Part shown: positions 18,965-27,828 of the stretch, in pieces
Layout of the letters: each line of letters begins with the position of its first letter
Position numbering within the stretch: the stretch's first letter is position 1
NCBI RefSeq assembly: GCF_001583415.1
Contig: NZ_CP014475.1
Location: forward strand, 2,356,001 to 2,420,000
Direction of reading: 5' to 3'
Length of the DNA: 64,000 nt
Source of the DNA: Mycolicibacterium phlei
GTDB taxonomy: Bacteria > Actinomycetota > Actinomycetes > Mycobacteriales > Mycobacteriaceae
The notes under the pieces: generated by a model
What the model was told of the DNA's origin: nothing
Databases searched by the model: none
The model's input: only the letters and a program-made list of their open reading frames with translations
Position numbers and translations under genes: made by a program

Positions 18965-20076
18965 CGGCGGTGGACGCGGCTTCCGATATCGCGGTGACGG
19001 TCGTGGACACCGACGTGCACCCGATGCCGGTGTCGGCCGAGGTGCTCAAGACGTATGCACCGCCGCAGTGGCGCGACACGCTGTGGCCGACGGGCAACGC
19101 CGTCACCCCGGTTCCGCACTTCTACGACACCCCCGACTCGTACAAGACGTTCTCGATGCGGGTGGACGCCAAACCGCCGGGCGGCGGAATCCCGGGCAGC
19201 GACCCGGATTTCGCGGCCAAACAGCTGCTGGTCGACGCCGGGGTGAGCATCGCGATGCTCGAGCCGATGTGCGACGCGCAGCTGCCGCAGGCCGAACACG
19301 TCCTCAAGGCCGCCCACAACGACTGGCTGGCCGACGTGTGGCTGGGCGAGAACAACTGGCACGGTCGCTGGCGCGGCGCGATCAGCGTCACCGCACAGGA
19401 CCCGCACGCAGCGGCGCGCGAGGTGGAGCGCTGGGCGGGCCATCCGTATATGGCAGAGGTGCTGATAACCCCGCAGACCCGCGGAATCCCATTCGGCAGC
19501 CCGCATTTCGACCCGCTGTACGCGGCGGCGTCGCGGCACGGGCTGCCGATCGCCACCCACCTGATGGGCCAGACCCCCTACGAGCTGATCCCGATCTACC
19601 CGGTCGGCAACCCCGCGCACTGGCACGACTTCTTCGCGCCGTGGCCGCTGCTGTACGTCGCGCACCTGATGAGCCTGGTGTTCGACGGGGCCTTCGACCG
19701 CCATCCCGATCTGCGGGTGGTGTTCGTCGAGGGCGGGTTCACCTGGGCGATGCCGGTGATGTGGCGGATGGACCGGATGTGGGAGCAGCGCCGCGCCGAC
19801 CTGCCGCACGTCAAGCGGCCGCCCTCGGAGTATGTGCGCGAACACGTCCGGTTCACCACACAACCGCTGGAGGAGGTGCACGTCGGCGTGTACCGGGAGT
19901 ACCTCGAGATGATGGACCTCGGCGACAACCTGATGTTCTCCACCGACTACCCGCACTGGAGCTACGACTCGCCCGAATGGGCGGTGCGCCGGTTCCCGGC
20001 AGACCAGCGTGAGCGGATCATGCGCGGCAACGCCACCGAGCTCTACAGTCTGCCTACGACCGTCAAAGCCCTCTGA
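18961..20076 (+). CDS. Amidohydrolase-family enzyme (intact metal site)
   Basis: The 371-residue ACMSD/COG2159 family protein has the standard ligands: DTDVHP (Asp18, His20), a barrel His in PIATHLMGQ (His200), and the catalytic Asp in FSTDYPHW (Asp329). It closes with RIMRGNATELYSL, the usual family end. Family members decarboxylate or hydrolyse carboxylic or aromatic acids, using a divalent metal. Its ATG overlaps the stop of its divergent paralogue (ATGA), so the two may form one complex. The substrate is unknown. Confidence 0.9.
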   Translation: MTAVDAASDIAVTVVDTDVHPMPVSAEVLKTYAPPQWRDTLWPTGNAVTPVPHFYDTPDSYKTFSMRVDAKPPGGGIPGSDPDFAAKQLLVDAGVSIAMLEPMCDAQLPQAEHVLKAAHNDWLADVWLGENNWHGRWRGAISVTAQDPHAAAREVERWAGHPYMAEVLITPQTRGIPFGSPHFDPLYAAASRHGLPIATHLMGQTPYELIPIYPVGNPAHWHDFFAPWPLLYVAHLMSLVFDGAFDRHPDLRVVFVEGGFTWAMPVMWRMDRMWEQRRADLPHVKRPPSEYVREHVRFTTQPLEEVHVGVYREYLEMMDLGDNLMFSTDYPHWSYDSPEWAVRRFPADQRERIMRGNATELYSLPTTVKAL

Positions 20077-20106
20077 TCTCAGCGGTTTCGGTGCACTCTC
20101 GATCGG

Positions 20107-20850
20107 TCAGCGACTGGGAGCGCGCACCGAGGTCACCGGGGGGGTGGCGCGCTGCCGGGCCGCCAGCGGCACCATCGGCGGGCGTGCCCACGGCCCGCGG
20201 GTGACCGCGTGCAGCCGGATCTCCGGCAGCTCCACCGACGGGTCGAGGGTGTCCAGCCAGGCCACCGCGTCGGCGACGTCGTCGGCGCGGATCGTGTACA
20301 TCTCGAAGGGCACGTCCTGCAGCATCTCGGTTTCCACCGGTCCAGGCGTCACGAGGTGCACGGCGATGCCGTCGCGGTCGACCTCCTGGGCCAGTGCCCC
20401 GGCGAACGCGTTCATCCCGGCCTTGGCGGCCGAGTACGCGGTGCGGGCCCGCATCGGCTCGTGCGCCGCAGACGACGAGATGAACACGAACCGCGACCCG
20501 GCCCGCATGCGCGGCAGCGCCGCCGAGGTCACCACGAAGCAGGAGTCCAGGTTCGCCGAGATGGTGGCCCGCCACTGCTCGAAAGTCTGCTTGCGCGCGT
20601 AGGTTCCACCAAGGATTCCCGAGGCGTGCACCAGCAGGTCGACGGTGTCGAGGGCGTCCACGGCGGGCGCGAACGCCTCCGGGTCGCTGGCGTCGGCGAC
20701 GACGTAGCGGGCGCCGATCTCCTCGGCGGCCGTCCGCAGCGGCGCCTCGCGGCGCGCGGTGAGCACGACGTCGTAGCCGGCCTCGGCGAGTCTGCGGCCG
20801 CAGGCCTTACCGATGCCGCCGCTGCCGCCGGTGATCAATGCCGTTCGCAT
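20107..20850 (-). CDS. SDR-family oxidoreductase
   Basis: The 247-residue classical SDR begins MRTALITGGSGGIGKACGRR, with the TGxxxGIG cofactor loop. It has VADASD after beta-3, HASGILG, the catalytic Ser in ISSSAA and YSAAK (Tyr-x3-Lys). The length is normal. It is transcribed with the GntR gene (10 bp gap, same strand). It probably oxidises or reduces a hydroxy/keto intermediate of the island's pathway; cofactor preference is not clear. Confidence 0.88.
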   Translation of the reverse strand: MRTALITGGSGGIGKACGRRLAEAGYDVVLTARREAPLRTAAEEIGARYVVADASDPEAFAPAVDALDTVDLLVHASGILGGTYARKQTFEQWRATISANLDSCFVVTSAALPRMRAGSRFVFISSSAAHEPMRARTAYSAAKAGMNAFAGALAQEVDRDGIAVHLVTPGPVETEMLQDVPFEMYTIRADDVADAVAWLDTLDPSVELPEIRLHAVTRGPWARPPMVPLAARQRATPPVTSVRAPSR

Positions 20851-20860
20851 ACCCTGTCTT

Positions 20861-21670
20861 TCACCGTTTGCGTTGTGCCAGCGCCTGCGGGGACAGTGCC
20901 ACGATCCGCTGATCGGGATCACCCGCCAGCAGGTAGGCCTGGGTGTCGGCGACGTGTCGGGCGGCGAGCTTGCGGGCCCGCTCGGCGTCGCCGGCCTCGA
21001 TCGCGTCGGTGATCTTGGTATGCACGCTGAGCGCGATGCGGCGCTTCTTCATCGACGGGTACTCGCCCTTGGCGGCGGTCTCGTTGGCCCACCAGTTCAG
21101 GTGCCCGGTCCACAGCGTCTCCAGGCTGCCGACCACCGCGACCATGGTGTGATTGCCGCACTCGCGCACGATCTCGTCGTGGAACTGCCCGCCGATCTCG
21201 GTGAAGCGCGCCCCGTCCTCGATGTGTTCCTCCATCGCGGCGTTGTACTCGCGCAGTTTCGGCACCAGCGTCTCGTTGCGGTCCGGTCGGCGCGCGGCCA
21301 GCGCCGCGCACATCGGGTCCAGTTCCTGCAGCGCGGTGCCGAGATCGGCCAGCGGGACGTAGTCGCTCTGCAGCAGCAGGCCGAGCATGTAGGCGGCGTT
21401 GGCCTTGGCCGGCGCGTGCACGACGGCCCCGCCGCGGTTACCCCGGCGCACCGACACCAGGCCCTCGGTCTCCAGGATTCGCAACGCTTCTCGCAGCGAC
21501 ACCAGGCTGACGTTGAACTGCTCGACGAGCACTTCCTGGCGGGGGAGCAGGTCGCCGTCGGCGAGTTGGCCCTCGATGATCTGCCTGCGGAGTTCGTCGG
21601 CGACGATCTCCGCGGTCCTGCGCGCGCCCAGTCGGCGTCGCGCCTCGGGGCCGATTCCCAGTGTGGTCAT
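20861..21670 (-). CDS. GntR-family (FadR/FCD) regulator
   Basis: The 269-residue protein has an N-terminal winged helix (RTAEIVADELRRQIIEGQLA, PRQEVLVEQFNVSLVSLREAL, GLVSVRRGNRGGAVV) and a C-terminal helical FCD ligand domain with the D/H metal-site pattern (FHDEIVRECGNH and SVHTKITDAI). FadR-type GntR proteins usually repress catabolic genes until a carboxylate or CoA ester binds. It lies in the middle of the island, divergent from the CaiB gene. It is the best candidate to bind the three similar AT-rich sites at 17504, 21702 and 25266. Confidence 0.9.
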   Translation of the reverse strand: MTTLGIGPEARRRLGARRTAEIVADELRRQIIEGQLADGDLLPRQEVLVEQFNVSLVSLREALRILETEGLVSVRRGNRGGAVVHAPAKANAAYMLGLLLQSDYVPLADLGTALQELDPMCAALAARRPDRNETLVPKLREYNAAMEEHIEDGARFTEIGGQFHDEIVRECGNHTMVAVVGSLETLWTGHLNWWANETAAKGEYPSMKKRRIALSVHTKITDAIEAGDAERARKLAARHVADTQAYLLAGDPDQRIVALSPQALAQRKR

Positions 21671-21701
21671 GTCGGGGCAATCCTAGCAGTGCCCGCTATC
21701 T

Positions 21702-21722
21702 GCCAATTGTTACTAAGATGGC
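21702..21722. promoter_or_regulatory. Shared operator-like site 2 (GntR/CaiB divergent promoter)
   Basis: A 21-bp imperfect palindrome with GCCA/TGGC ends and TTACTAAG in the middle. Read on the minus strand, TAGTAACAATTGGC matches 12 of 14 bases of TAGTAAAAATAGGC at 25275-25288. It lies 32 bp from the GntR start and 21 bp from the CaiB start, fitting autoregulation. Confidence 0.5.
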
Positions 21723-21742
21723 GAGAAAACCCGGGAGGCTGT

Positions 21743-23994
21743 GTGCGAGAGACCCCGCTCGACGGACTGCGGGTCGTGCAGATCGGCGGCCGGATCGCGG
21801 GGGCGTACTGCGGCAAGCTGCTGACCGATGCGGGCGCCGACGTGGTGACGGTCGAACCGCCCGGTGGCGATCCGCTGCGCAGGCACACCGTCACCGGCGC
21901 GCCGCTCGAACCGGGCCGCGATGCCCCACTGTTCAGCTATCTCAACGCCGGGAAACGGACCGTCACAACACTTTCCGACACCCTGCTGGCCGGCGCCGAC
22001 ATCGTCGTCGCCGACCGCGCCGACTTCGACGCCGACCACCAGCTGCACCGCTCGCCCCGGTGCGTGATCGTGTCGATCACCCCCTTCGGCCGCACTTGCC
22101 CGGACCGGGCGGCCAACGAGTTCACGCTGCAGGCCGAGTCGGGCCTCACCGGATTCCGCGGTGACCCCTCCGGGCCGCCCATCTCCATCGGGGGCGACCT
22201 GGGCGAGTACATGGCCGGGGTGTGGGCGGCGTTCGGGGCGCTCGCGCTGCACCGGCGGGTGCGCGGCGGCGGGCCCGGTGGGCATCTGGACCTGTCGATG
22301 CTGGAGGCGATCACGCTGATGCAGAGCGCCGAGTGGCTGCACTCGGCGCTGATGCGGGTGCCGCCGGTACGGCGGTCGGTGGAGGTGCCGTCCATCGAAC
22401 CGGCCAAGGACGGCTACGTCGGCATCAGCATGGTCACCGGACAGCAGTGGCTGGACTTCGTCGCGATGGTGGAATGCCCGGAGCTGGCCGAGATTCCCGA
22501 ACTGCGGTTCCAACTCGGCCGCTGGGACTACCGCGACCTCATCCGGGAACGGATCGACCCGTGGCTGCGCGCCCGCACCGTCGCCGAGATCGTCGAGCTC
22601 GGCCAGCTGCTCCGGCTGCCGCTGGCGCCGATCGGCAACGGCGCGACCATCGCGGAGATGGACCACCTGCGCGAACGCGGGGTCCACGTCGACAATCCCG
22701 CCGGGTTCCGGCAACCGCGGCCGCCATGGCTGATGTCGGCGGCCGGGCCCGCGCCGGTGCGGCCCGCGCCCGGTGTCGGGGACTCCGGAATCGACTGGTC
22801 GCCACGGGAACACAGTCCGGTGCAGCCCACAGGGCGGCTGCCGCTTGCGGGTGTCCGGGTCGTCGACCTCACCGCGTTCTGGGCCGGGCCCGCCGCCACC
22901 CATGCGCTGGGAGCGTTCGGCGCCGACGTGATCAAGATCGAGTCGATCCAGCGGCCCGACGGCATCCGCTACTCCGGCGGGATGCGCTCCGACGTCGACG
23001 ACTGGTGGGAGTACGGCTGGGTGTTCCACGCCATGAACACCAACAAGCGCTCGGTCACCCTCGACCTGCAGTCCGAACAGGGCCGCCGCCTGTTCGAGGA
23101 GCTGGTGCGCGGGGCCGACGCGGTCGTCGAGAACTTCTCGCCGCGGGTGATGGAGCAGTTCGGGCTGGGCGCCGACGCGCTGCTCGGCCTCAACCCCCGG
23201 CTGGTCGTGATGCGGATGCCTGCGTTCGGGCTCGACGGGCCGTGGCGCGACCGCGTCGGCTTCGCCCCGACCATGGAGCAGATCGCCGGGCTGGCCTGGG
23301 TGACCGGGCTGCCCGACGGGCCGCCGGTGGCACCGCGCGGCGCCTGCGACCCGCTCGCCGGTGCCCACGCGGCGTTCGCGCTGCTGGCTGCCCTGGAGTT
23401 CACCGAGCGCACCGGCACCGGTCAACTGGTCGAGGTGCCGATGATCGAGAGCGTGCTCAACGTGACCGCGGCGCAGACCATCGAGTTCGAGGTGTTCGGC
23501 CGTGTCCTGCAGCGCCGGGGCAATCAGGGGACACCGCCTGCGGTGCAGGACATCTACCGGTGCGCGGGGAGGACGCCTGGGTCGCGGTGAGCGCGCGCAC
23601 CGAGGCCGAGCGGGCCGCGCTGGCCCAGGTGACGGCGGGGGCCGACCTCGCGGACTGGCTCGCCCGCCGCGACGCCGGTGGTGCCGCGGAAATGCTTGTC
23701 GCAGCCGGTGTTCCGGCTGCCGCTGTGGTGTCGCCGTCGCTGGTGACCGACAATCCGCGGCTGCGCCACCGCGGCTTCTTCGAGGCCCTCGACCATCCGC
23801 GCACCGGGGAGAACCTGTATCCCTGCCCGCCGTTCGCCCGCTTCGACTGTCACGACGGCTGGCTGCGCCTGCCGCCCCCGACCCTCGGGCAGCACACCGC
23901 GGAGGTGCTCACCGAGCTGTGCGGGCTCAGCGCCGCCGAGCTGGACCGGCTGGCGGCCGACGGGGTGACCGGCACCCGGCCGAAGGGGCTGTGA
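21743..23994 (+). pseudogene. Tandem CaiB/BaiF CoA-transferase, frameshifted
   Basis: Two CaiB-type halves are fused. Half one starts near GTG 21743 (PLDGLRVVQIGGRIAGAYCG, DVVTVEPPGGDP). Half two starts near 22845 (PLAGVRVVDLTAFWAGPAAT, DVIKIESIQRPDG), then VENFSPRVMEQFGL and QPPL-like AFGLDGPW. The open frame is lost at 23566-23569: the GGGG run puts CAG-GRTPGSR out of frame and ends at 23590. Adding one G restores GEDAWVAV and the family's end to 23994. The repaired length is about 750 residues. CaiB/BaiF enzymes move CoA between carboxylic acids (Asp nucleophile) or epimerise acyl-CoAs. The start at 21743 follows GGGAGG. Confidence 0.85.
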
Positions 23995-25233
23995 TCAGCG
24001 GGCCCGCAGCGCGATCGGGAGAGCCTCGAAGATCGTCATGTTGTTGGTGAGGTTCGGGTACTGCACGGTGGCGGGCCCGAGCGTGATGTCCTCGGCGCGG
24101 GTGAACAGCTCGTCGAGAACGGCGCGGATCTCGGCGCGGGCCAGCATCGCGCCGAGGCAGTGATGCGGCCCGCCACCGCCGAACGTGACGTGCGGGTTGT
24201 CGCGGCGGGTGATGTCGAACCGGAACGGCTCGTCGAACACCTCCTCGTCGCGGTTGGCCGACCGCAGCATCGACACCACCCGCTCGCCCCTGGGGATCGT
24301 CACCCCGTCGAACTCCACGTCGACCTTGGTGGTTCGGGTCCAGAACGCGATCGGCGACGACCAGCGCAGCACCTCCTCCACGGCGCACGAGCGCACCGAC
24401 TCGTCGGTGCGGTAGCGCTCGATCTGCTCGGGGTGCTCGGCGAAGGCCTGAAGGCCGTACGCCAGCGCGTTCTTGGTGGTGTCGCTGCCGGCGAACGCGA
24501 GCACGAAGAAGAAGATCTCCAGCTCGCTGGTCGGGATCGACAGCTGCTCGCCGGTCTCGTCGGTGACGACGGCGGTGGCCAGCGTGCTCCAGATGTCGTC
24601 GGTCGGGTGCGCGCGTTTGCGCGCGGTCAGCTCCTGGGCGTAGCCGAACACCTTGGTGAACAGCTCGATGTGACGCTCCTGCATCTCGGCGGAGTCGGAC
24701 GAATTGGCCTGCAGGATGAGGTCGAACGTCTCGAAGATCTCCGGTCGGTCCGGTTCGGGGATGCCGATGATGTCGCCGATCACCGACATCGGCAACACGT
24801 CGGCCACATCGGCGATCCAGTCCCCGCCGCCGGCCTCGAGCAGCCCGTCGATCATCGCGCGCGCCCGCCGGCGGATGTCCTGTTCGAGCCGGGCGACGGC
24901 CTTCGGGGTGAACGCGTGGTTGAGCACACGGCGGCGTTTGACCAGCAGCGGCGGGTCCATGTTGATCACCGTGGGGAAGGCGCCGACCATGCCCACGCCC
25001 TGGATCAACGGCCCGTCGGCGGCGGTGAACGCGTCGGTGTCGCGATGGATGCGCTGGGAATGGCGCACCTTGGTGGTGATCCAGAAGTCGCGGCGCAGCG
25101 TCGCGGCCACACCGTCGGTGAGCTCATGGTGAAAGACCGGTTGCTCGCGGCGCAACTCGGCGAACAACTCGTCAGGAAATCCGTTCTGCCACAACGACAC
25201 ATCAGACAGATCGACCGGCGTTGTGGTGGCCAT
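23995..25233 (-). CDS. Cytochrome P450 (second of two)
   Basis: The 412-residue P450 has an I-helix FVLAFAGSDTTKNALAYG, ExxR in VEEVLRWSSP, and the heme loop FGGGGPHHCLG (ligand Cys near residue 359). The opening DVSLWQNGFPDELFAELRREQPV resembles bacterial P450s of sterol or terpenoid type, but the group cannot be fixed by eye. The ATG at 25233 is chosen because the frame upstream runs through the operator. Its stop directly abuts that of the convergent CaiB gene. It is divergent from the Rieske oxygenase and probably shares control with it. Confidence 0.93.
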   Translation of the reverse strand: MATTTPVDLSDVSLWQNGFPDELFAELRREQPVFHHELTDGVAATLRRDFWITTKVRHSQRIHRDTDAFTAADGPLIQGVGMVGAFPTVINMDPPLLVKRRRVLNHAFTPKAVARLEQDIRRRARAMIDGLLEAGGGDWIADVADVLPMSVIGDIIGIPEPDRPEIFETFDLILQANSSDSAEMQERHIELFTKVFGYAQELTARKRAHPTDDIWSTLATAVVTDETGEQLSIPTSELEIFFFVLAFAGSDTTKNALAYGLQAFAEHPEQIERYRTDESVRSCAVEEVLRWSSPIAFWTRTTKVDVEFDGVTIPRGERVVSMLRSANRDEEVFDEPFRFDITRRDNPHVTFGGGGPHHCLGAMLARAEIRAVLDELFTRAEDITLGPATVQYPNLTNNMTIFEALPIALRAR

Positions 25234-25265
25234 GGGCGCGCTCCTTCGCTGTCCTTGACCCAGAA

Positions 25266-25289
25266 TGCCTAAAATAGTAAAAATAGGCA
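25266..25289. promoter_or_regulatory. Shared operator-like site 3 (P450/Rieske oxygenase)
   Basis: A 24-bp imperfect palindrome with arms TGCCTA and TAGGCA around an AT-rich core. The inner 19 bases (25268-25286) match the reverse complement of 17504-17522 at 18 positions. It lies 33 bp from the P450 start and 48 bp from the oxygenase start. Confidence 0.65.
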
Positions 25290-25336
25290 ACGCACCGGGC
25301 CCCTCGGCCCGGTCGTCGCGCGCGGACGGAGTGGAT

Positions 25337-26452
25337 ATGACGGAAGCGATCGAGGACCACGGCATCGACCCGTCGGAGCGCGAATTCGGCCCCCACGGCA
25401 TCACCCTGTCGAAATACCGTTTCCCGACCGGATGGTTCATCGTCGGCTTCGCCTCCGACCTAGCGCCCGGACAGGTCAGACGCGCCCACTACTTCGGCGA
25501 GGAACTGGTCGTCTTCCGGACACAGTCGGGCCGGATCCACGTGCTCGACGCCTACTGTCAGCACCTCGGCGCCAACATGGGGGTGGGCGGCACCGTCGAC
25601 GGGGAGAACATCGTCTGCCCCTGGCACGGGTGGCAGTGGGACGGCGACGGCCGCAACACGCTGATCCCCTACAGCAGGATCGGCTGTAAACAGAACGTGC
25701 GGATCACGACCTACCCGTGCACCGAGTGGTACGGGTTCATCCTGGTGTGGCACGAACGCCACGGCCGCCCGCCGTATTGGCAGCCGCCGGTGCTGCCGGA
25801 GCTGGAGACCGACGAGTACTACCCGCTGCACCCACACAGTCGGATGGTCAACCGGGTCAAGGTGCACGCCCAGATGATCATCGAGAACGCCGCCGACCCC
25901 TACCACGTGCAGTACGTGCACAAGGCCGCTAACCCCGCCAACACGGCCTCGTTCGAGGTGTCCGGCTATCACCTGCACGCCACCGTCAACGCGAATTTCG
26001 GTGGGGGACGGGCCAAGACGTGGCTCACCCCGAACGGCCCGGTGGACGCCAAGATCATCTACGACAACTACTCGCTGGGCCTGGGTGTGGTGCGCTTCCC
26101 GTCCGAGCTGGTGGCCACCGTGCAGGTCACCGGTCAGACCCCGGTCGACGAGGACTACACCGACTACTTCTACACGCAGGCGTCGATCCGCGAGCCCGGC
26201 GACACCGGCGACAAACCCAGCGGCCGGGCCGCGCGGTTTCTGCAGCTGCAGCAGGAGGTCATCAAACAGGACTTCTTCACCTGGGAGAACATGAAATACC
26301 TGGAGAAGCCGAACCTCGCGCCCGAGGAGGCCCGCGACTACGCCGCGCTGCGGCGCTGGGCGCACCGGTTCTATCCCGGGGAGCAGCCGTCACCGGACGA
26401 CTTCGGCTACACCGCCGACGGCCGGCCCGATCCCGCCGCCGCGGAGGCATGA
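25337..26452 (+). CDS. Rieske non-heme iron oxygenase, alpha subunit
   Basis: The 371-residue protein has an N-terminal Rieske domain with CQHLGANMG (Cys-x-His) and CPWHGWQWD (Cys-x2-His). The catalytic domain has the mononuclear iron motif in IENAADPYHVQYVH, giving two His ligands and the bridging Asp. This is the KshA/ring-hydroxylating oxygenase design. No beta subunit is needed in the KshA type. The nearby small NTF2-like protein could still act as one. Electrons could come from the Rieske ferredoxin at 17565. Likely role: hydroxylation of a ring or terpenoid substrate. The substrate is not known. Confidence 0.92.
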   Translation: MTEAIEDHGIDPSEREFGPHGITLSKYRFPTGWFIVGFASDLAPGQVRRAHYFGEELVVFRTQSGRIHVLDAYCQHLGANMGVGGTVDGENIVCPWHGWQWDGDGRNTLIPYSRIGCKQNVRITTYPCTEWYGFILVWHERHGRPPYWQPPVLPELETDEYYPLHPHSRMVNRVKVHAQMIIENAADPYHVQYVHKAANPANTASFEVSGYHLHATVNANFGGGRAKTWLTPNGPVDAKIIYDNYSLGLGVVRFPSELVATVQVTGQTPVDEDYTDYFYTQASIREPGDTGDKPSGRAARFLQLQQEVIKQDFFTWENMKYLEKPNLAPEEARDYAALRRWAHRFYPGEQPSPDDFGYTADGRPDPAAAEA

Positions 26453-26456
26453 GCCG

Positions 26457-26870
26457 ATGTCGATGAGCTACCAGCAGCAGTACGTGCTCGACGGGCTGGC
26501 CGGCCGGGCCGCGATCCTGAACCTCGACGCCCGGCACAACCGCCGCTACTCCGACGGGGACCTGGCCGGGTGGATCGCCACGTTCCGCCACTCAGGGGCG
26601 ACCTACACCCGCGGGGACGAGACGTTCACCGATCTGGTCGCCGCGTTCGACGGCGGCAACGGCAGGCGCCTGGTCACCGTCGACCACGAGATCACCGTCG
26701 ACGGTATCGACGCCGCCCAGCAGTGTGTCGCACTGCTGTTCTGCGACAACGAACTTCGCGCCACCGGAACCCTGACCGACCAGCTCATCTACGAACGCGG
26801 CGGCTGGTACTTCACGTCGCGGCGGCTGACCTGGGATGCGGCGCCACGCGAAAGCGCGCTGCCGGTGTGA
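26457..26870 (+). CDS. NTF2/SnoaL-like small protein
   Basis: The 137-residue protein has the cone-shaped NTF2-like pattern: ILNLDARHNRRYSDGDLAGW, then ATYTRGDETFTDLVAAFD, VDHEITVDGID, and a YERGGWYFTSRRLTWD end. Proteins of this fold act as isomerases, cyclases, dehydratases or as the beta subunits of ring-hydroxylating oxygenases. It follows the Rieske oxygenase by 4 bp, so an accessory or isomerase role beside that enzyme is plausible. The next gene starts inside its stop (GTGA). Confidence 0.8.
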   Translation: MSMSYQQQYVLDGLAGRAAILNLDARHNRRYSDGDLAGWIATFRHSGATYTRGDETFTDLVAAFDGGNGRRLVTVDHEITVDGIDAAQQCVALLFCDNELRATGTLTDQLIYERGGWYFTSRRLTWDAAPRESALPV

Positions 26871-27394
26871 AAGCTGCCGGTGTGAACATGGCGTTCGGCA
26901 CCTACCAGGACGCGCTGCGGATGGTGGGCACCAGGACCGAACCCCGGTTCGCGGGAACCGCGGTCAGCGCCGCCCGGATCCAGCTCTTCGCCGCGATGGT
27001 GCGCGACGCCAACTCGTCCTACTGGGACCCCGACTTCGCCGCCCAGCAGTGGGGCGGCCTCGTCGCGCCGCCGGCCATGCTGATGAGCTGGCTGATCCCG
27101 CCGCCCTGGACACCGGGGGAGCAGACCCCGACCGCGGCCATCGCGCTGCGCGTCCCGCTGCCCGGCACCTCGATCATCAACGCCGCCAACGACGCCGACT
27201 ACCTCGTGCCCATCCGCGAAGGCGACCGCCTGTCGGTGGTCGAGGAGGTGGTAGCGGTGTCGCCGGAGAAGAGGACTCGGTACGGCACCGGCCATTTCAT
27301 CGACATCCGCGACGAGTTCCGCCGCCAGGACGGCACCCTGGTCGCGGTCAACCGCAACACGCTGTTGCGCTTCACCCCGGACGGCCGCCCGTGA
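26867..27394 (+). CDS. MaoC-like (FAS1-type N-terminal) dehydratase half
   Basis: The product of about 175 residues has a single hot-dog fold, with FAAMVRDANSSYWDPDFAA and WGGLVAPPAMLMSWL. These match the N-terminal dehydratase domain seen in FAS1 and in HadA-like or MaoC_dehydrat_N proteins, which usually lack the catalytic Asp-His pair. GTG 26867 overlaps the NTF2 stop; ATG 26888 is an alternative start. It should pair with the next gene to make a full two-domain enoyl-CoA hydratase. Confidence 0.82.
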   Translation: MKAAGVNMAFGTYQDALRMVGTRTEPRFAGTAVSAARIQLFAAMVRDANSSYWDPDFAAQQWGGLVAPPAMLMSWLIPPPWTPGEQTPTAAIALRVPLPGTSIINAANDADYLVPIREGDRLSVVEEVVAVSPEKRTRYGTGHFIDIRDEFRRQDGTLVAVNRNTLLRFTPDGRP

Positions 27395-27801
27395 GCCCGG
27401 GCTGGGACCGGATCAGCGTCGGCACCGACCTGCCGGAGGTCGTCGACCCGATCGACTACCAACGCGTGGTGATGAACGCCGCCGCCACCTGGGACTACTT
27501 CGAAGGCCATCACGACCCGGAATACGCCCGCCGGCACGGGCATCCGACGATCTTCGTCAACACCATGCACATCGCCGGGTTCATCGACCGGGTGGCCACC
27601 GACTGGGCGGGCCCGTGCGCGCGGGTGGTGCGGCGCAGGATCAGCCTGCTCGGCCCGATCTACGCCGGTGACACGATGGTGGGCCGCGGCCGGGTGGTGG
27701 GCAAGCGCGCCGACCGGCTGATCGACCTGGAGATCACCGTGTCCAACCAGCGCGGCGAACTGTGCTGTCCCGCCGAGGTGACCGTTGTGCTTCCGGAATA
27801 G
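27391..27801 (+). CDS. MaoC-like hydratase half
   Basis: The 136-residue hot-dog protein begins WDRISVGTDLPEVVDPIDYQRVV and has NAAATWDYFEGHHDPEYARRHGHPTIFVNTMHIAG. The F-E-G-H-H-D run fits the D-x4-H catalytic pattern of MaoC/R-hydratases, and it continues as LLGPIYAGDTMVGRGRVVG. GTG 27391 overlaps the previous stop (GTGA). With the previous gene it should form a heterodimeric enoyl-CoA hydratase, adding water to an unsaturated CoA ester. This fits a CoA-linked pathway with CaiB. Confidence 0.85.
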   Translation: MSPGWDRISVGTDLPEVVDPIDYQRVVMNAAATWDYFEGHHDPEYARRHGHPTIFVNTMHIAGFIDRVATDWAGPCARVVRRRISLLGPIYAGDTMVGRGRVVGKRADRLIDLEITVSNQRGELCCPAEVTVVLPE

Positions 27802-27828
27802 CTATCGGAGTACGGACGAGCTCTGTCA

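Noticed and set aside
20813..21742. N-terminal extension of the CaiB frame by about 310 residues
   Set aside because: It runs antisense through the GntR gene and has no CaiB similarity; the real start is GTG 21743 behind GGGAGG.
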